Below are positions 36,892 through 47,709 of a DNA stretch of 64,000 bases, one piece after another; the first letter of the stretch is position 1; the number at the start of each line of letters is the position of its first letter. The notes under the pieces were generated by a model. That model ran no database searches. It saw nothing but the letters and a program-made list of their open reading frames with translations, and was not told the DNA's origin. Position numbers and translations under genes: made by a program. Origin of the DNA: Alkalimonas collagenimarina (lineage in GTDB: Bacteria; Pseudomonadota; Gammaproteobacteria; Enterobacterales; Alteromonadaceae); assembly GCF_030717845.1 (NCBI RefSeq), contig NZ_JAUZVZ010000008.1, forward strand, positions 62,001-126,000. The letters run 5' to 3'.

Positions 36892-39717
36892 ATGGACAAA
36901 ATTTCAATTCGTGGTGCCCGTACCCACAACCTGAAGAACTTTTCACTTGATATTCCGCGCGATAAATTGATCGTAGTGACTGGTTTATCCGGCTCGGGTA
37001 AATCATCGCTGGCGTTTGATACCTTGTATGCCGAAGGTCAGCGCCGTTATGTCGAGTCTTTATCTGCCTATGCCCGCCAATTTTTAAGCATGATGGAAAA
37101 GCCCGATGTCGATCATATCGAAGGGCTATCGCCGGCCATTTCGATTGAACAAAAATCGACCTCTCACAATCCGCGCTCGACTGTGGGTACCATCACGGAA
37201 ATTTACGATTACCTGCGCTTGATGTTTGCCCGTGTCGGCGAGCCACGTTGCCCGGAGCATGATTTACCTCTGGCCGCGCAAACGATTAGCGAAATGGTGG
37301 ATAAAGTGTTGGCACTGCCTGAGGGCAGCAAAATGATGGTGTTGGCGCCTGTGGTGCAAGACCGCAAAGGTGAGCACGTCAAATTATTAGAAAGTCTGGT
37401 CACTCAGGGCTATATCCGTGCCCGCATTGATGGCGAAGTGTGTGACTTATCCGATCCACCAACGCTGGAGTTGCATAAAAAGCATACCATTGAAGTGGTG
37501 ATCGACCGTATCAAGGTGCGGGATGATATTCAGCAACGGCTGGCGGAGTCATTAGAAACTGCATTGCAGTTGTCTGATGGTGTGGTTCGGGTGGCCTATA
37601 TGGGCGATCCTGCTAAAGAAGAGTTGGTATTTTCTGCTAATTTTGCCTGTCCAACCTGTGGTTACTCCATGACTGAGTTGGAACCGAGGATGTTTTCCTT
37701 CAACAACCCGGCTGGGGCTTGCCCCACCTGCGATGGTCTGGGGGTGAAGCAGTTCTTTGATCCCGCCAAAGTGGTCAGTAATGATAGCCTGAGCCTGGCC
37801 GGTGGTGCGATTCGAGGTTGGGATAAGCGTAGCTTTTATTACCATCAGATGGTGAAGTCGGTTGCTAAACACTACGATTTTGATGTCGAGACGCCCTTTA
37901 AAGAGCTGAGTAAAAAGCAGCAGCAAGCCGTGTTGTACGGCAGTGGCAGCACCAAAATTGATTTTACCTATCTGAATGACCGCGGCGATACCGTCCGGCG
38001 CAACCATGCTTTTGAAGGCATTATTCCAAACATGGAACGGCGTTACCGCGATACCGAATCGAACTCGGTACGGGATGAGCTGGTGAAGTACATGGCCAGC
38101 CAACCTTGCCCCAGCTGCAATGGCAGCCGCTTACGGGAAGAAGCCCGCCATGTGTTTATTGGCAAGACCAATCTGCCGATGATCACCGAGCGTTCTATCG
38201 GTGATTGCTTAACGTTTTTCCAGCAGCTGCAACTCAGCGGCCAACGCGCTCAAATCGCCGAAAAAATACTGAAAGAAATTCAGGACCGGCTGCGTTTTCT
38301 GGTCAATGTCGGCCTGAACTACTTAACCTTATCGCGCAGCGCTGAAACCCTGTCGGGCGGTGAAGCGCAGCGTATCCGCTTAGCCAGTCAGATTGGGGCT
38401 GGTTTGGTTGGCGTGATGTATGTGCTGGACGAACCCTCCATTGGTTTGCATCAGCGTGATAACGATCGCCTGCTTGGCACCCTGACGCATTTACGCGATC
38501 TGGGTAATACCGTGATTGTGGTCGAGCACGATGAAGATGCTATTCGCAGTGCCGATCATATTCTGGATATTGGTCCGGGCGCCGGGGTGCATGGCGGCTA
38601 CATCGTGGCACAAGGCACGCTGGATGATATAAAAAATTGTGAGGAATCACTGACCGGCCAGTATCTTAGCAACAAACGTCGGATTGAAGTTCCGAAAAAA
38701 CGTACTCCATTAACCGACAAATGGCTTAGCGTGCTCGGCGCCAGAGGCAATAACCTGAAGAAAGTCGATCTGGCCATTCCGTTTGGCTTAATGACCTGCA
38801 TTACCGGCGTATCCGGCTCGGGCAAGTCGACCTTGATCAACGATACCTTGTACCGGGTAGCACACAAGGTTTTAAACAAAGGCGAAGGCAAAGATCCGGC
38901 GCCACATAAAACCATTGAAGGTCTGGAGCATTTCGACAAGGTGATTGATATCGACCAAAGCCCGATTGGTCGCACTCCACGCTCCAATGCCGCGACCTAT
39001 ACCGGCATTTTTACCGGTGTGCGCGAGTTGTTTGCCGGCACGCAGGAAGCGCGCTCGCGCGGCTATCAGCTGGGGCGTTTTAGCTTTAACGTCAAAGGTG
39101 GCCGTTGCGAGGCTTGTCAGGGTGATGGCGTGATTAAGGTAGAAATGCACTTTTTACCCGATGTTTATGTGCCCTGTGATGTCTGTAAAGGCAAGCGCTA
39201 CAACCGTGAAACGCTGGAAGTAAAATACAAAGGCAAGAACATTCACGAAGTGCTGGATATGACAGTGGAAGACGCGCAAGAGTTTTTCAAAGCCATCCCG
39301 GCCATTAATCGTAAGCTGCAAACTTTGCTCGATGTCGGCTTAAGTTACATCAAGCTCGGCCAGTCGGCCACTACCTTATCCGGCGGTGAAGCGCAGCGGG
39401 TAAAACTCGCACGTGAGCTCAGCAAGCGCGATACTGGCAAAACGCTGTATATTCTGGACGAACCCACCACCGGCCTGCACTTTTACGACGTGCAGCAACT
39501 GCTGAATGTACTGCACCGATTACGCGACCACGGCAACACCGTGGTGGTGATCGAGCACAATCTGGACGTGATTAAAACCGCCGACTGGATCGTCGACTTA
39601 GGCCCTGAAGGTGGCAGCGGTGGTGGCGAAATCCTGGTAGCCGGTACACCGGAAACCGTCGCCAGGTGCAAAAAATCATTCACCGGCCATTACTTGAAGC
39701 CGTTGTTGAAGGCCTGA
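36892..39717 (+). CDS. uvrA: Excinuclease ABC subunit A
   Basis: UvrA detects DNA damage and loads UvrB in nucleotide excision repair. The 941-residue product (E. coli has 940) begins [16 protein letters not shown] and has two ABC ATPase modules: Walker [14 protein letters not shown] (about 30) and [13 protein letters not shown] (about 640), signatures [12 protein letters not shown] and [12 protein letters not shown]. The zinc-finger Cys pairs are also seen ([28 protein letters not shown]). The longer frame to 36826 is not homologous and overlaps the LexA box. The stop lies 6 bases from the converging DUF4143 gene, the edge of the island. Confidence 0.98.
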   Translation: MDKISIRGARTHNLKNFSLDIPRDKLIVVTGLSGSGKSSLAFDTLYAEGQRRYVESLSAYARQFLSMMEKPDVDHIEGLSPAISIEQKSTSHNPRSTVGTITEIYDYLRLMFARVGEPRCPEHDLPLAAQTISEMVDKVLALPEGSKMMVLAPVVQDRKGEHVKLLESLVTQGYIRARIDGEVCDLSDPPTLELHKKHTIEVVIDRIKVRDDIQQRLAESLETALQLSDGVVRVAYMGDPAKEELVFSANFACPTCGYSMTELEPRMFSFNNPAGACPTCDGLGVKQFFDPAKVVSNDSLSLAGGAIRGWDKRSFYYHQMVKSVAKHYDFDVETPFKELSKKQQQAVLYGSGSTKIDFTYLNDRGDTVRRNHAFEGIIPNMERRYRDTESNSVRDELVKYMASQPCPSCNGSRLREEARHVFIGKTNLPMITERSIGDCLTFFQQLQLSGQRAQIAEKILKEIQDRLRFLVNVGLNYLTLSRSAETLSGGEAQRIRLASQIGAGLVGVMYVLDEPSIGLHQRDNDRLLGTLTHLRDLGNTVIVVEHDEDAIRSADHILDIGPGAGVHGGYIVAQGTLDDIKNCEESLTGQYLSNKRRIEVPKKRTPLTDKWLSVLGARGNNLKKVDLAIPFGLMTCITGVSGSGKSTLINDTLYRVAHKVLNKGEGKDPAPHKTIEGLEHFDKVIDIDQSPIGRTPRSNAATYTGIFTGVRELFAGTQEARSRGYQLGRFSFNVKGGRCEACQGDGVIKVEMHFLPDVYVPCDVCKGKRYNRETLEVKYKGKNIHEVLDMTVEDAQEFFKAIPAINRKLQTLLDVGLSYIKLGQSATTLSGGEAQRVKLARELSKRDTGKTLYILDEPTTGLHFYDVQQLLNVLHRLRDHGNTVVVIEHNLDVIKTADWIVDLGPEGGSGGGEILVAGTPETVARCKKSFTGHYLKPLLKA

Positions 39718-39723
39718 TGGTTG

Positions 39724-41073
39724 TTAATTCATCAGGTGTTTTTTGACAGCATGGACAGCGTAGTAAAGAGGGTAGACAAAATGTTGTTGCTCAATTGTCG
39801 ATGAGCCTTGTGTACCCGTCAGTTTAATGGTTTTTATGGGGGCGCATTTGTCGATATAAGACTGCAGTGACTTAGCTCTTGTACGCTTACCGCTTTTCAC
39901 TTCAATAGGGATAATATTGCCTGCTTGATCAGCAATAACAAATTCAATCTCAGCTCTGGCATCGCTCCAGGAAAACGTAGGCTCAATTCCAAGCGCCGCG
40001 AGCTCTTGCTGGATAAAGTTTTCTGCAATATAGCCTTTGTACTCATAGCTTTGTTGTTTAATTTCCAGATAACTTACCCCCAACATATGGTTCAACAGCC
40101 CCACATCCAGTAAGAATAACTTTACCTTGTTGTCTTTTTTATAGGCGGCCAGGGGGCTGCGTGGTACACCCTCTACCGGGTAATTTCTTAAGATAAGACG
40201 GCATTTCTCCAGCCAGTTGATACCACTTTCCAGCTCTTGATAGCGAGATTTTCGTTCATGCACCTGTTTAAATTTAAACCGTTTAACAGATTCATCCAGA
40301 ACGGCAGCCAACTGCGACGGTACTGCATTAAAAATAGCGGCAATAAGCCCAGCATCAACCTTGCCAGAGTATTTACCAAAATCCCGAGAATACCCTGAAA
40401 TCAGATCGGCATGAATGCGGGAAACGGCTTTTACACGCTCCAGAATACTGTTGTCTGCCATGGCAAACCAGCAACTGACAGCCTCGGGCATGCCACCTGT
40501 AAAGTAATACTCTGTGAGCTTTTCAAATAACTTACTGTGTGCAGCCGTAGAGTTTACAGCGTTATCATAGGTGTTTATCAGCGCTGGCTGATTGGCTGCC
40601 AGCAGAAATTCGCGAAAAGTGAGGGGGCGCAAGTTGTATTGCTCAACTTTACCTACAGGAAAAGTATTCAGTAAGCCAATGTTCGAACCACTGGCTGCAA
40701 CAAACATATGCGGTGCCTTTTCAGCGAAATATTTTAACGCTGTTACAGCATGTGGGCATTCACCTATTTCATCGAGGATTAGCAGATCAGTCTTAGCATT
40801 AAACTGCTTATTCATTAATAGCTCGATAGCAGACAATACATCTTCTGGCGCCAGGGAGCCGGTAAAAGCCTCAGCCATGTGCGGAGATTCAAGGAAATCG
40901 ATACGCAGCACTTGCTTAAAATGCTGGCCTAGTAGCTCCTGCAATAAATAGGTTTTGCCTGTTTGCCGTGCACCATCAATAAGTAGCGGTTTTCGTTTAG
41001 ATTTCTCTTTCCAAATTAATAGTTCTGCTAATAATGCCCGTTCCACAGCGAATTCTCTTTCGCGACACTTCAT
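39724..41073 (-). CDS. AAA ATPase with DUF4143 domain
   Basis: A 449-residue member of the widespread AAA-14/DUF4143 family, of unknown role and often scattered in accessory DNA. Walker A IDGARQTGKTYLL (about 33-45), Walker B DLLILDEIGECPHA (about 96-109), and a C-terminal DUF4143 part with the restriction-fold-like FSWSDARAEIEFVIADQ...IPIEVKSGKRTRAKSL (about 375-410). That last pattern resembles PD-(D/E)XK nuclease cores. ATG 41073 has no clear ribosome site; a GTG at 41046 has a better AGAG upstream. Three copies of a 15-17 base repeat stand just before the gene. First gene of the island. Confidence 0.85.
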   Translation of the reverse strand: MKCREREFAVERALLAELLIWKEKSKRKPLLIDGARQTGKTYLLQELLGQHFKQVLRIDFLESPHMAEAFTGSLAPEDVLSAIELLMNKQFNAKTDLLILDEIGECPHAVTALKYFAEKAPHMFVAASGSNIGLLNTFPVGKVEQYNLRPLTFREFLLAANQPALINTYDNAVNSTAAHSKLFEKLTEYYFTGGMPEAVSCWFAMADNSILERVKAVSRIHADLISGYSRDFGKYSGKVDAGLIAAIFNAVPSQLAAVLDESVKRFKFKQVHERKSRYQELESGINWLEKCRLILRNYPVEGVPRSPLAAYKKDNKVKLFLLDVGLLNHMLGVSYLEIKQQSYEYKGYIAENFIQQELAALGIEPTFSWSDARAEIEFVIADQAGNIIPIEVKSGKRTRAKSLQSYIDKCAPIKTIKLTGTQGSSTIEQQHFVYPLYYAVHAVKKHLMN

Positions 41074-41080
41074 TAAAAAC

Positions 41081-41171
41081 TACACTTTTATGCGCTTTAA
41101 AACAAGGGGGCTTTACACTTTTATGCGCATGAAAATGTAATTTTACACATTAATATGCGCATAAAAGTGTA
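41081..41171. repeat. Triple repeat/inverted repeat upstream of the DUF4143 gene
   Basis: TACACTTTTATGCGC occurs at 41081-41095. The longer TACACTTTTATGCGCAT at 41114-41130 has its exact inverse at 41155-41171, giving a perfect 17-base inverted repeat with a 24-base spacer that itself contains the palindrome TGTAA-TT-TTACA. The first copy ends 8 bases from the ATPase start codon. It may be an operator array for autoregulation; a mobility or target site is also possible. Confidence 0.7.
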
Positions 41172-41301
41172 GTACGCACTAATTCAGTACCAAAGCGAGC
41201 ATTGATACTGGTCACGGAGTGGTGGTCAGAATCGCAAATTAAAGTGACCATATCCATCAGGCTAGTTCACATGCAATCTCTTGTGTTATTTTGATCTAAC
41301 G

Positions 41302-41877
41302 CTAAAGTTTTTGTCTGGCTTCTTGCTGCTTTTGCCTAGCTTGTAGATGTCGCTCCACTTGTGCCATTTCATCTGGTGTTCCTCTGCTAATGATCCGCCG
41401 TACATCGGCGTCGAAACACAAGGCTGCATTCCTTACCCAGACTTCCATTGTCGCTCGATTGGATAGTAATGTCATAGCGGGGCAAGGCGTGAAACCCGCT
41501 GCGTATGCATTGCTCTGCCAGTGGGACGTTAAAAAATGACGACCAACAAAAATAGCTACTAATCCGATCACCGCAAAAGATGCCAGGATTTTCTCAGCCT
41601 TTTTGAAAAATTGTGTTTCTGTCTGGTAAATACAGCGATACATAAAGTAAAGCAGAAACAATAAAGCACCCGCACCAGAACCAACAATAATCCCGGGGCC
41701 ATAGCCATGCATACTGCTGATAATGATTAACTGCGATTCGCTCGCTATAGCATTAGTATGCTGATGCCACCCCGAGGTCAACAGCACACTTGCTGCAATA
41801 CCCATGGCAAGCATTAGGAAAAAAGCGAACAGTGATGTGACTGCCAGTTTTATTTTTTGCTGCTGATGGTTCATCAC
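41302..41877 (-). CDS. Hypothetical membrane protein, possible immunity protein
   Basis: A 191-residue protein I do not recognise. Three hydrophobic segments (VTSLFAFFLMLAMGIAASVLL, about 13-33; IIVGSGAGALLFLLYFMY, about 63-80; ILASFAVIGLVAIFVG, about 97-112) are followed by a probably periplasmic C-terminal part. That part contains a CP motif (GFTPCPAMTLL), a second Cys (AALCFDADV) and a charged coiled tail. It diverges from the hydrolase gene at 42005 across 127 AT-rich bases. Small multi-helix proteins beside lipase-like effectors often protect the producer, which is the basis of the suggestion; a DUF1240-like identity is possible but unproven. Confidence 0.55.
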   Translation of the reverse strand: MMNHQQQKIKLAVTSLFAFFLMLAMGIAASVLLTSGWHQHTNAIASESQLIIISSMHGYGPGIIVGSGAGALLFLLYFMYRCIYQTETQFFKKAEKILASFAVIGLVAIFVGRHFLTSHWQSNAYAAGFTPCPAMTLLSNRATMEVWVRNAALCFDADVRRIISRGTPDEMAQVERHLQARQKQQEARQKL

Positions 41878-42004
41878 TATAACCCGGCTACAGATCTTTT
41901 ATTTGACGATCAAGTTTACAATTTAAGCAAATTAAAATTATTTGCAAATTTAATGTTTTAAATGATAGCATATTTTAATAGTCAAACCGACAGGGCGCAC
42001 ATGG

Positions 42005-43183
42005 ATGAGCTGGAGACATGCTGGTAAAGTTCAGGCTTACAATTACACGGGGTTAGATAAAAATTTGGCGCAGGAGCATGGCATCCGCTTGCCGTCTCAC
42101 TACATGAATAACAAGTGGCAACTCACTCATCAGGCACTTGTTATGCTTACCAGCCTTAATGACTATGATCAACAGCAAGTGATGAAAGAAATCGATTACG
42201 TCACACGCTACCCTGGCACGACCTGTTCTACCAGACACAGTCTGAACCCATCTCGGCGGATTTATCGTTCACGCTACCCATTTCGTTCATACCACTACTT
42301 AGTTGAATATAAAACCACAGGCTCCGGTCAGGTCATTATCGATGATATTTACTTCGATCGCAGTCTCTATGGTGCGAAGCAGAGTTGTTCTGCAGAACGT
42401 ACCATGTTGTATAGCGTGAGACGCAACAATCAGTCCAGCTATGATGGGCCTAAAGACAGAAATTCACTTAAAGCATTGGAAGGTGCCTGGCAGATTGAAG
42501 AGCCTGTATCGCGGGTAAATACCATGCACGCAGCTGTCAACGGCATGCAAAATAATGCAGAGAAAGCCGCTTGGTTGATGGGCGCTCATGCTCAGGCTGC
42601 GTATTCTGCCGATGGCATCAGAGGTTATACTCTGTTCCATAACCCGAGTGATGGCTGGAAGCTGGATTTTGCCGAGTGCGTGTTTGATAAACTTAGCCGT
42701 ACCAAATCACATAACGCTCAACATCTGGCAGCTGTGCTGGCGCAGGCTCAGCAAAGTGGCAAGGCCATTAAGTGGGTGGCTCATAGTCAGGGGGCCATCA
42801 TTTTTAATGCGGCTTTGGTGCATTACCGGGCAAGCTACGGTGGCCGTTTGGGCTCACAACAGCTGGCTATTCATGGTAGTGGCGCCAATGTAACCAAGCT
42901 CACCCAGTTAGCTACAGTGCTCGGTATGAAAGTGGTGGCAGTGAATAACAACCCGTTTGACATGGTACCCAATCTTGCTGGCGGTAATGATTTATCACCG
43001 AGCAGTTTGTGTCGCAGCATTCAATTTTGTGGTTTAGTCTTTGGTAAAGATTCTGAGCCTGGGGTTAGTCCGCATACACTGCCTTACCTGGGTATTGAAA
43101 CCTATAAAGAACAGCTACGCATGTTTGGCCAGCATAAGAAGGCCGCTCAGGTGCAGCGTTATATTGATAAGCATACAGGGTAG
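42005..43183 (+). CDS. Alpha/beta-hydrolase-like protein, possible toxin effector
   Basis: A 392-residue protein not assignable to a named family. The C-terminal half looks like an alpha/beta hydrolase: nucleophile elbow WVAHSQGAIIF (about 258-268), candidate acid in NNNPFDMVP (about 318) and candidate His in GVSPHTLPYL (about 360). This arrangement occurs in lipase-type domains of polymorphic and type VI toxins. The N-terminal part (about 30-125) has strands and basic residues (SRRIYRSRYPFRSYHYLVEY) vaguely like RelE/ParE folds. No signal peptide. The frame upstream is closed by a stop within 40 bases, so the start is ATG 42005. The next gene starts 3 bases later. Confidence 0.55.
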   Translation: MSWRHAGKVQAYNYTGLDKNLAQEHGIRLPSHYMNNKWQLTHQALVMLTSLNDYDQQQVMKEIDYVTRYPGTTCSTRHSLNPSRRIYRSRYPFRSYHYLVEYKTTGSGQVIIDDIYFDRSLYGAKQSCSAERTMLYSVRRNNQSSYDGPKDRNSLKALEGAWQIEEPVSRVNTMHAAVNGMQNNAEKAAWLMGAHAQAAYSADGIRGYTLFHNPSDGWKLDFAECVFDKLSRTKSHNAQHLAAVLAQAQQSGKAIKWVAHSQGAIIFNAALVHYRASYGGRLGSQQLAIHGSGANVTKLTQLATVLGMKVVAVNNNPFDMVPNLAGGNDLSPSSLCRSIQFCGLVFGKDSEPGVSPHTLPYLGIETYKEQLRMFGQHKKAAQVQRYIDKHTG

Positions 43184-43186
43184 CCA

Positions 43187-44014
43187 ATGCAGCTGGTTAA
43201 ACATTTATGGCAAGGTTTTTCAGGTGGCCCGGATTTTAACCGGCTGCAAAAACTGTCATTTCAGTTAGAAGAATTCCAGCTGGATCTCTCCCTGCCATAT
43301 TCTAACATTGCTGCAGACGAACCGCTTCGTATGGTCAATCTGCCGTTCCGTGTTAACGGGTGGTTTGAACAGCATGCAAAGCAGGACATGCATAACTTTC
43401 AAGTGCATATCCATACCGAAGGCTGGTGTTATCTGGCACCGGTGTTAAGGGGTGAAAACAGTGAATATGGTGTGCTTTGGTTACAGCTGGCTTTAAAAAA
43501 ATCACCTGATACTATAAATGCCCTGAACCGCCAGCAATTAGCAGATTATGTGATTGCACACTACGATGCGCATTATAACGCCGATACTATCGGGCCTGAT
43601 GGTAACTGCCAAGGACTTGGCTGGAATACCCGGCAACGATTAAAGCTTATGCAAGAGGCCGAAGCTGCCGCTGCACGCGGTTCAATCGGGCGGTTGGAAA
43701 AGCTGGAAGAGCATTACCTGCAACAAATTGAGCGGTTTGGTTATCCGGGGTTGCAACCGGCAAAGGTTATTTCCATGCATGGTTTTGAATGGGTCTTCTA
43801 CCAAGAGCGTAAGGGCGAGCAGGCAACGCACACGGATGTTTACTGTTTACCGCTTGATAAGCACTATTATCTTACAATTAGCTTTCAACACCGGGTCGAT
43901 CAATCTGACGAAAATGCCTGGCAAAAGCATGCGCATAAAGCCGAGCAAAATATTATGAACGCCCTTAAAGTATCAGTTGTCACTAAACACCAACCGCCAT
44001 TATTGCCAGCCTGA
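43187..44014 (+). CDS. Hypothetical protein cotranscribed with the hydrolase
   Basis: A 275-residue protein I do not recognise. It has no signal peptide or membrane helix, mixed alpha/beta composition with Trp-rich stretches (GWFEQH, EGWCYLAPVL, HGFEWVFYQE), and a helical charged segment around 165-185 (MQEAEAAAARGSIGRLEKLE). Its start lies 3 bases after the hydrolase stop with AGGG inside that gene's end, so the two are translationally linked. It could be a cytosolic immunity protein (the build slightly recalls Tli4-type proteins) or an adaptor; neither can be shown from sequence. Confidence 0.6.
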   Translation: MQLVKHLWQGFSGGPDFNRLQKLSFQLEEFQLDLSLPYSNIAADEPLRMVNLPFRVNGWFEQHAKQDMHNFQVHIHTEGWCYLAPVLRGENSEYGVLWLQLALKKSPDTINALNRQQLADYVIAHYDAHYNADTIGPDGNCQGLGWNTRQRLKLMQEAEAAAARGSIGRLEKLEEHYLQQIERFGYPGLQPAKVISMHGFEWVFYQERKGEQATHTDVYCLPLDKHYYLTISFQHRVDQSDENAWQKHAHKAEQNIMNALKVSVVTKHQPPLLPA

Positions 44015-44105
44015 CCGAAGCACTACTTCAGTTGTTTTCTTACCCTTTGTGGCAGTTGATCAATTCGGTGTAGGTTATTTTATCTGACCCATAAAATTGA
44101 GTGAC

Positions 44106-44294
44106 CTATTCGACAGGTTTGTTCTGGAGGATGGGCAACCCGCAGGCTCGTAAAAATGCAAAGGTGCCATCGTAGTAAGCTGATTTTCGGGTTGAGTCGG
44201 TATCATCTCCTTCTGGTACAAAAATCACCATCCCTTCCCGGGCTCGGGTTAACAGAACCCGATAGGCATTTTCAAAATGTTGCTGCTGTACTCG
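44106..44294 (-). pseudogene. C-terminal remnant of a DUF2075 helicase
   Basis: Read on the minus strand, about 60 codons encode FENAYRVLLTRAREGMVIFV, then PEGDDTDSTRKSAYYDGTFA and a stop at 44106. This is the conserved end of DUF2075 (SF1-type DNA/RNA helicase) proteins. An in-frame stop closes the frame just upstream and the rest of the gene, several hundred codons, is missing. The remaining gap on either side (44015-44105 and 44295-44429) shows nothing recognisable. Confidence 0.75.
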
Positions 44295-44429
44295 TTGTAC
44301 TCATTTTCACTGTCATAAGATTTTCTCTCTATTTACATTCAGGCTGGCCATCACTATGCTAAAGCCGATTAGCTATTTGTTTGACTAGTACTCTACTCCG
44401 CGATATAAAAAAGGAAAGCACAGTAATTT

Positions 44430-45242
44430 ATGAAGTTTGGCAGAATTCAAAATCAAAAGTTCGGAACCTTCGACGGCGCATACTCCCTCGTCACACAGCG
44501 CGAAATTAAAGATAGCCAGATAACATTAACAGATCATGAAGTTGAAGTGGTGACAAGTTTCTTTGGCAACACTATTCATACTGGTAATGTTAAAGGTTCT
44601 GATGGCGCTTCACTCAAAACTTTCAGACTTCACCCCAGCGGAACCATAATTCATCTTAATCTTGTTTACCCAAAACCTGCGAAATCAGAGCTGCGCTTAT
44701 ATATAGCTACAGGCAAAGGCTTTATGCCTGAGGTTGGGGATGTTGTTTTTTTCTACATCAGGGACGATGAATTATGGATTGGCAATATGTCCGAATTTAA
44801 TTGGCGCTTTCAGTTTTCAGCACTAACAGATGATACAGACGATAGTAGCTATCAGGAGCTGGTCAATCAAACACGACAAACAACGGTTGATGTTTTTAAA
44901 AGGAAGCGCAAGGTTGCATTGGATGTAATGGCTGAGGCAAATTATCGCTGCGAAGCTACCCCCAGCCATCGCTTGTTCGTATCAAAATCCACAGGAAATA
45001 ATTACCTCGAAGCACACCATATTATTCCGGTTAGCCTTGGCTCACAATTTGATGAGCAACTTGATGTAAAAGAGAATGTGGTATGCCTTTGTCCATTTTG
45101 TCACAGGGCCTTACACCATGCAGAGCCAAAGATTGCGATACCTATACTAAATCGTGTTGTGAAACAAAGACCTGTTTTCGAAAAGTTCGGAGTTTCTACA
45201 GACGATTTATATAATTTTTATGCCTTGGAAAAAATCGTCTAA
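44430..45242 (+). CDS. HNH endonuclease
   Basis: A 270-residue protein whose C-terminal third is an HNH nuclease: EAHHIIPVSLGSQF (about 195-208), then NVVCLCPFCHRALHH (about 221-235), with a preceding RCEAT. The N-terminal 130 residues form an unrecognised domain (IKDSQITLTDHEVEVV, GKGFMPEVGDVVFFYIRDDE) that could be the DNA-recognition part. The ribosome site (AAGGA) is 13 bases from ATG, rather far. It converges on vsr with 3 bases between stops, and the methyltransferase-McrBC-like operon lies beyond, so it is probably a restriction nuclease of this cluster. Confidence 0.82.
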   Translation: MKFGRIQNQKFGTFDGAYSLVTQREIKDSQITLTDHEVEVVTSFFGNTIHTGNVKGSDGASLKTFRLHPSGTIIHLNLVYPKPAKSELRLYIATGKGFMPEVGDVVFFYIRDDELWIGNMSEFNWRFQFSALTDDTDDSSYQELVNQTRQTTVDVFKRKRKVALDVMAEANYRCEATPSHRLFVSKSTGNNYLEAHHIIPVSLGSQFDEQLDVKENVVCLCPFCHRALHHAEPKIAIPILNRVVKQRPVFEKFGVSTDDLYNFYALEKIV

Positions 45243-45245
45243 TAC

Positions 45246-45583
45246 TTACGGTGGTGGCAGCTCATTAAAGGAGCTACCATGCCGCAGCCATGACGCAACA
45301 TGTTGCGTGATTTGTTCAGGTGTGAGTTTATTCTTCCCTTTTAATGCACATTCCCAAATTAACAACACCCGCCAGCTCAGCTCACGAAGTTTGTCCTGCA
45401 CCGCTTCGTCATGAGCACGGTTGGCGCTGATTTTCTGCCGCCACCATTCTGTTCGGGTTTTTGGCCAATGAAACATAGCGCACTGGTGCTGGTGCCAGAA
45501 GCAGCCCTGTACAAAAATTACAGCTTTGTATTTGGGAAAAACCAAATCCGGTTTACCAGGCAGGTTGGCAACATGTAGCTGGT
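45246..45583 (-). pseudogene. vsr: vsr, C-terminal part (split by IS21-family element)
   Basis: Vsr nicks DNA at T:G mismatches arising from deamination of 5-methylcytosine. This part holds residues 41-150 of the reconstructed protein: LPGKPDLVFPKYKAVIFVQG, then CFWHQHQC and WKTR/TEWW-type segments (WPKTRTEWWRQKI) and LSWRVLLIWECAL, i.e. the catalytic Asp, the His pair and the zinc Cys/His residues. The N-terminal 40 codons lie at 47566-47685, beyond the insertion. With the element and one CTGGT copy removed, the join reads GFRYQLHVANLPGKPD in frame, so inactivation is recent. Confidence 0.93.
45579..45583. repeat. Target site duplication, left copy (CTGGT)
   Basis: CTGGT directly before the left end of the IS; the matching copy is at 47566-47570. 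Five bases is within the 4-8 base range for IS21-family elements. Confidence 0.85.
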
Positions 45584-45659
45584 TGTCAACGGCAATCCAA
45601 TTTTGACCCACTTACCGCTTAAAACGGTAATCTAAATTTGACCCACCCCAGGCTTTTTA

Positions 45660-47461
<1,802 letters not shown>

Positions 47462-47565
47462 TAAAATTACACCGCCTTAATTCAATTAATGTCGGCGGTA
47501 ATTTTGCCTCAGGTGGGTCAATTTTAAATTGTCGTTAGTGGGTCAGTTTTACATTGCCGGTGACA

Positions 47566-47570
47566 CTGGT
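47566..47570. repeat. Target site duplication, right copy (CTGGT)
   Basis: Second copy of the 5-base duplication made by the IS21-family insertion in vsr. Confidence 0.85.
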
Positions 47571-47685
47571 AGCGGAAACCGGCTTTATGCAAAGCTTTGC
47601 GTACCACCATTTCAGGTCTGGTATTGCGACTCTTTATGGCAGCCATGTTTTTACTTCTGATAGTTTTTGTATGCACGTCCGTCAT
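47566..47685 (-). pseudogene. vsr: vsr, N-terminal part (split by IS21-family element)
   Basis: Forty codons from ATG 47685 encode MTDVHTKTIRSKNMAAIKSR, then NTRPEMVVRKALHKAGFRYQ: the conserved Vsr N terminus with the SKNM and R-x-T-x-PE motifs. The frame then enters the IS at 47565. The start lies 24 bases after the stop of the upstream nuclease gene, so vsr was the fourth gene of that operon. Confidence 0.93.
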
Positions 47686-47709
47686 CAGGAACTAAGCCCC
47701 ATTGTATTG

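Noticed and set aside
37552-38103. 183-codon minus-strand frame inside uvrA
   Set aside because: Antisense shadow of uvrA; the encoded sequence has no recognisable domain.
45246-45611. Free-standing 121-codon Vsr gene starting at 45611
   Set aside because: The apparent start lies inside the IS end; the true N terminus is on the other side of the insertion at 47685.
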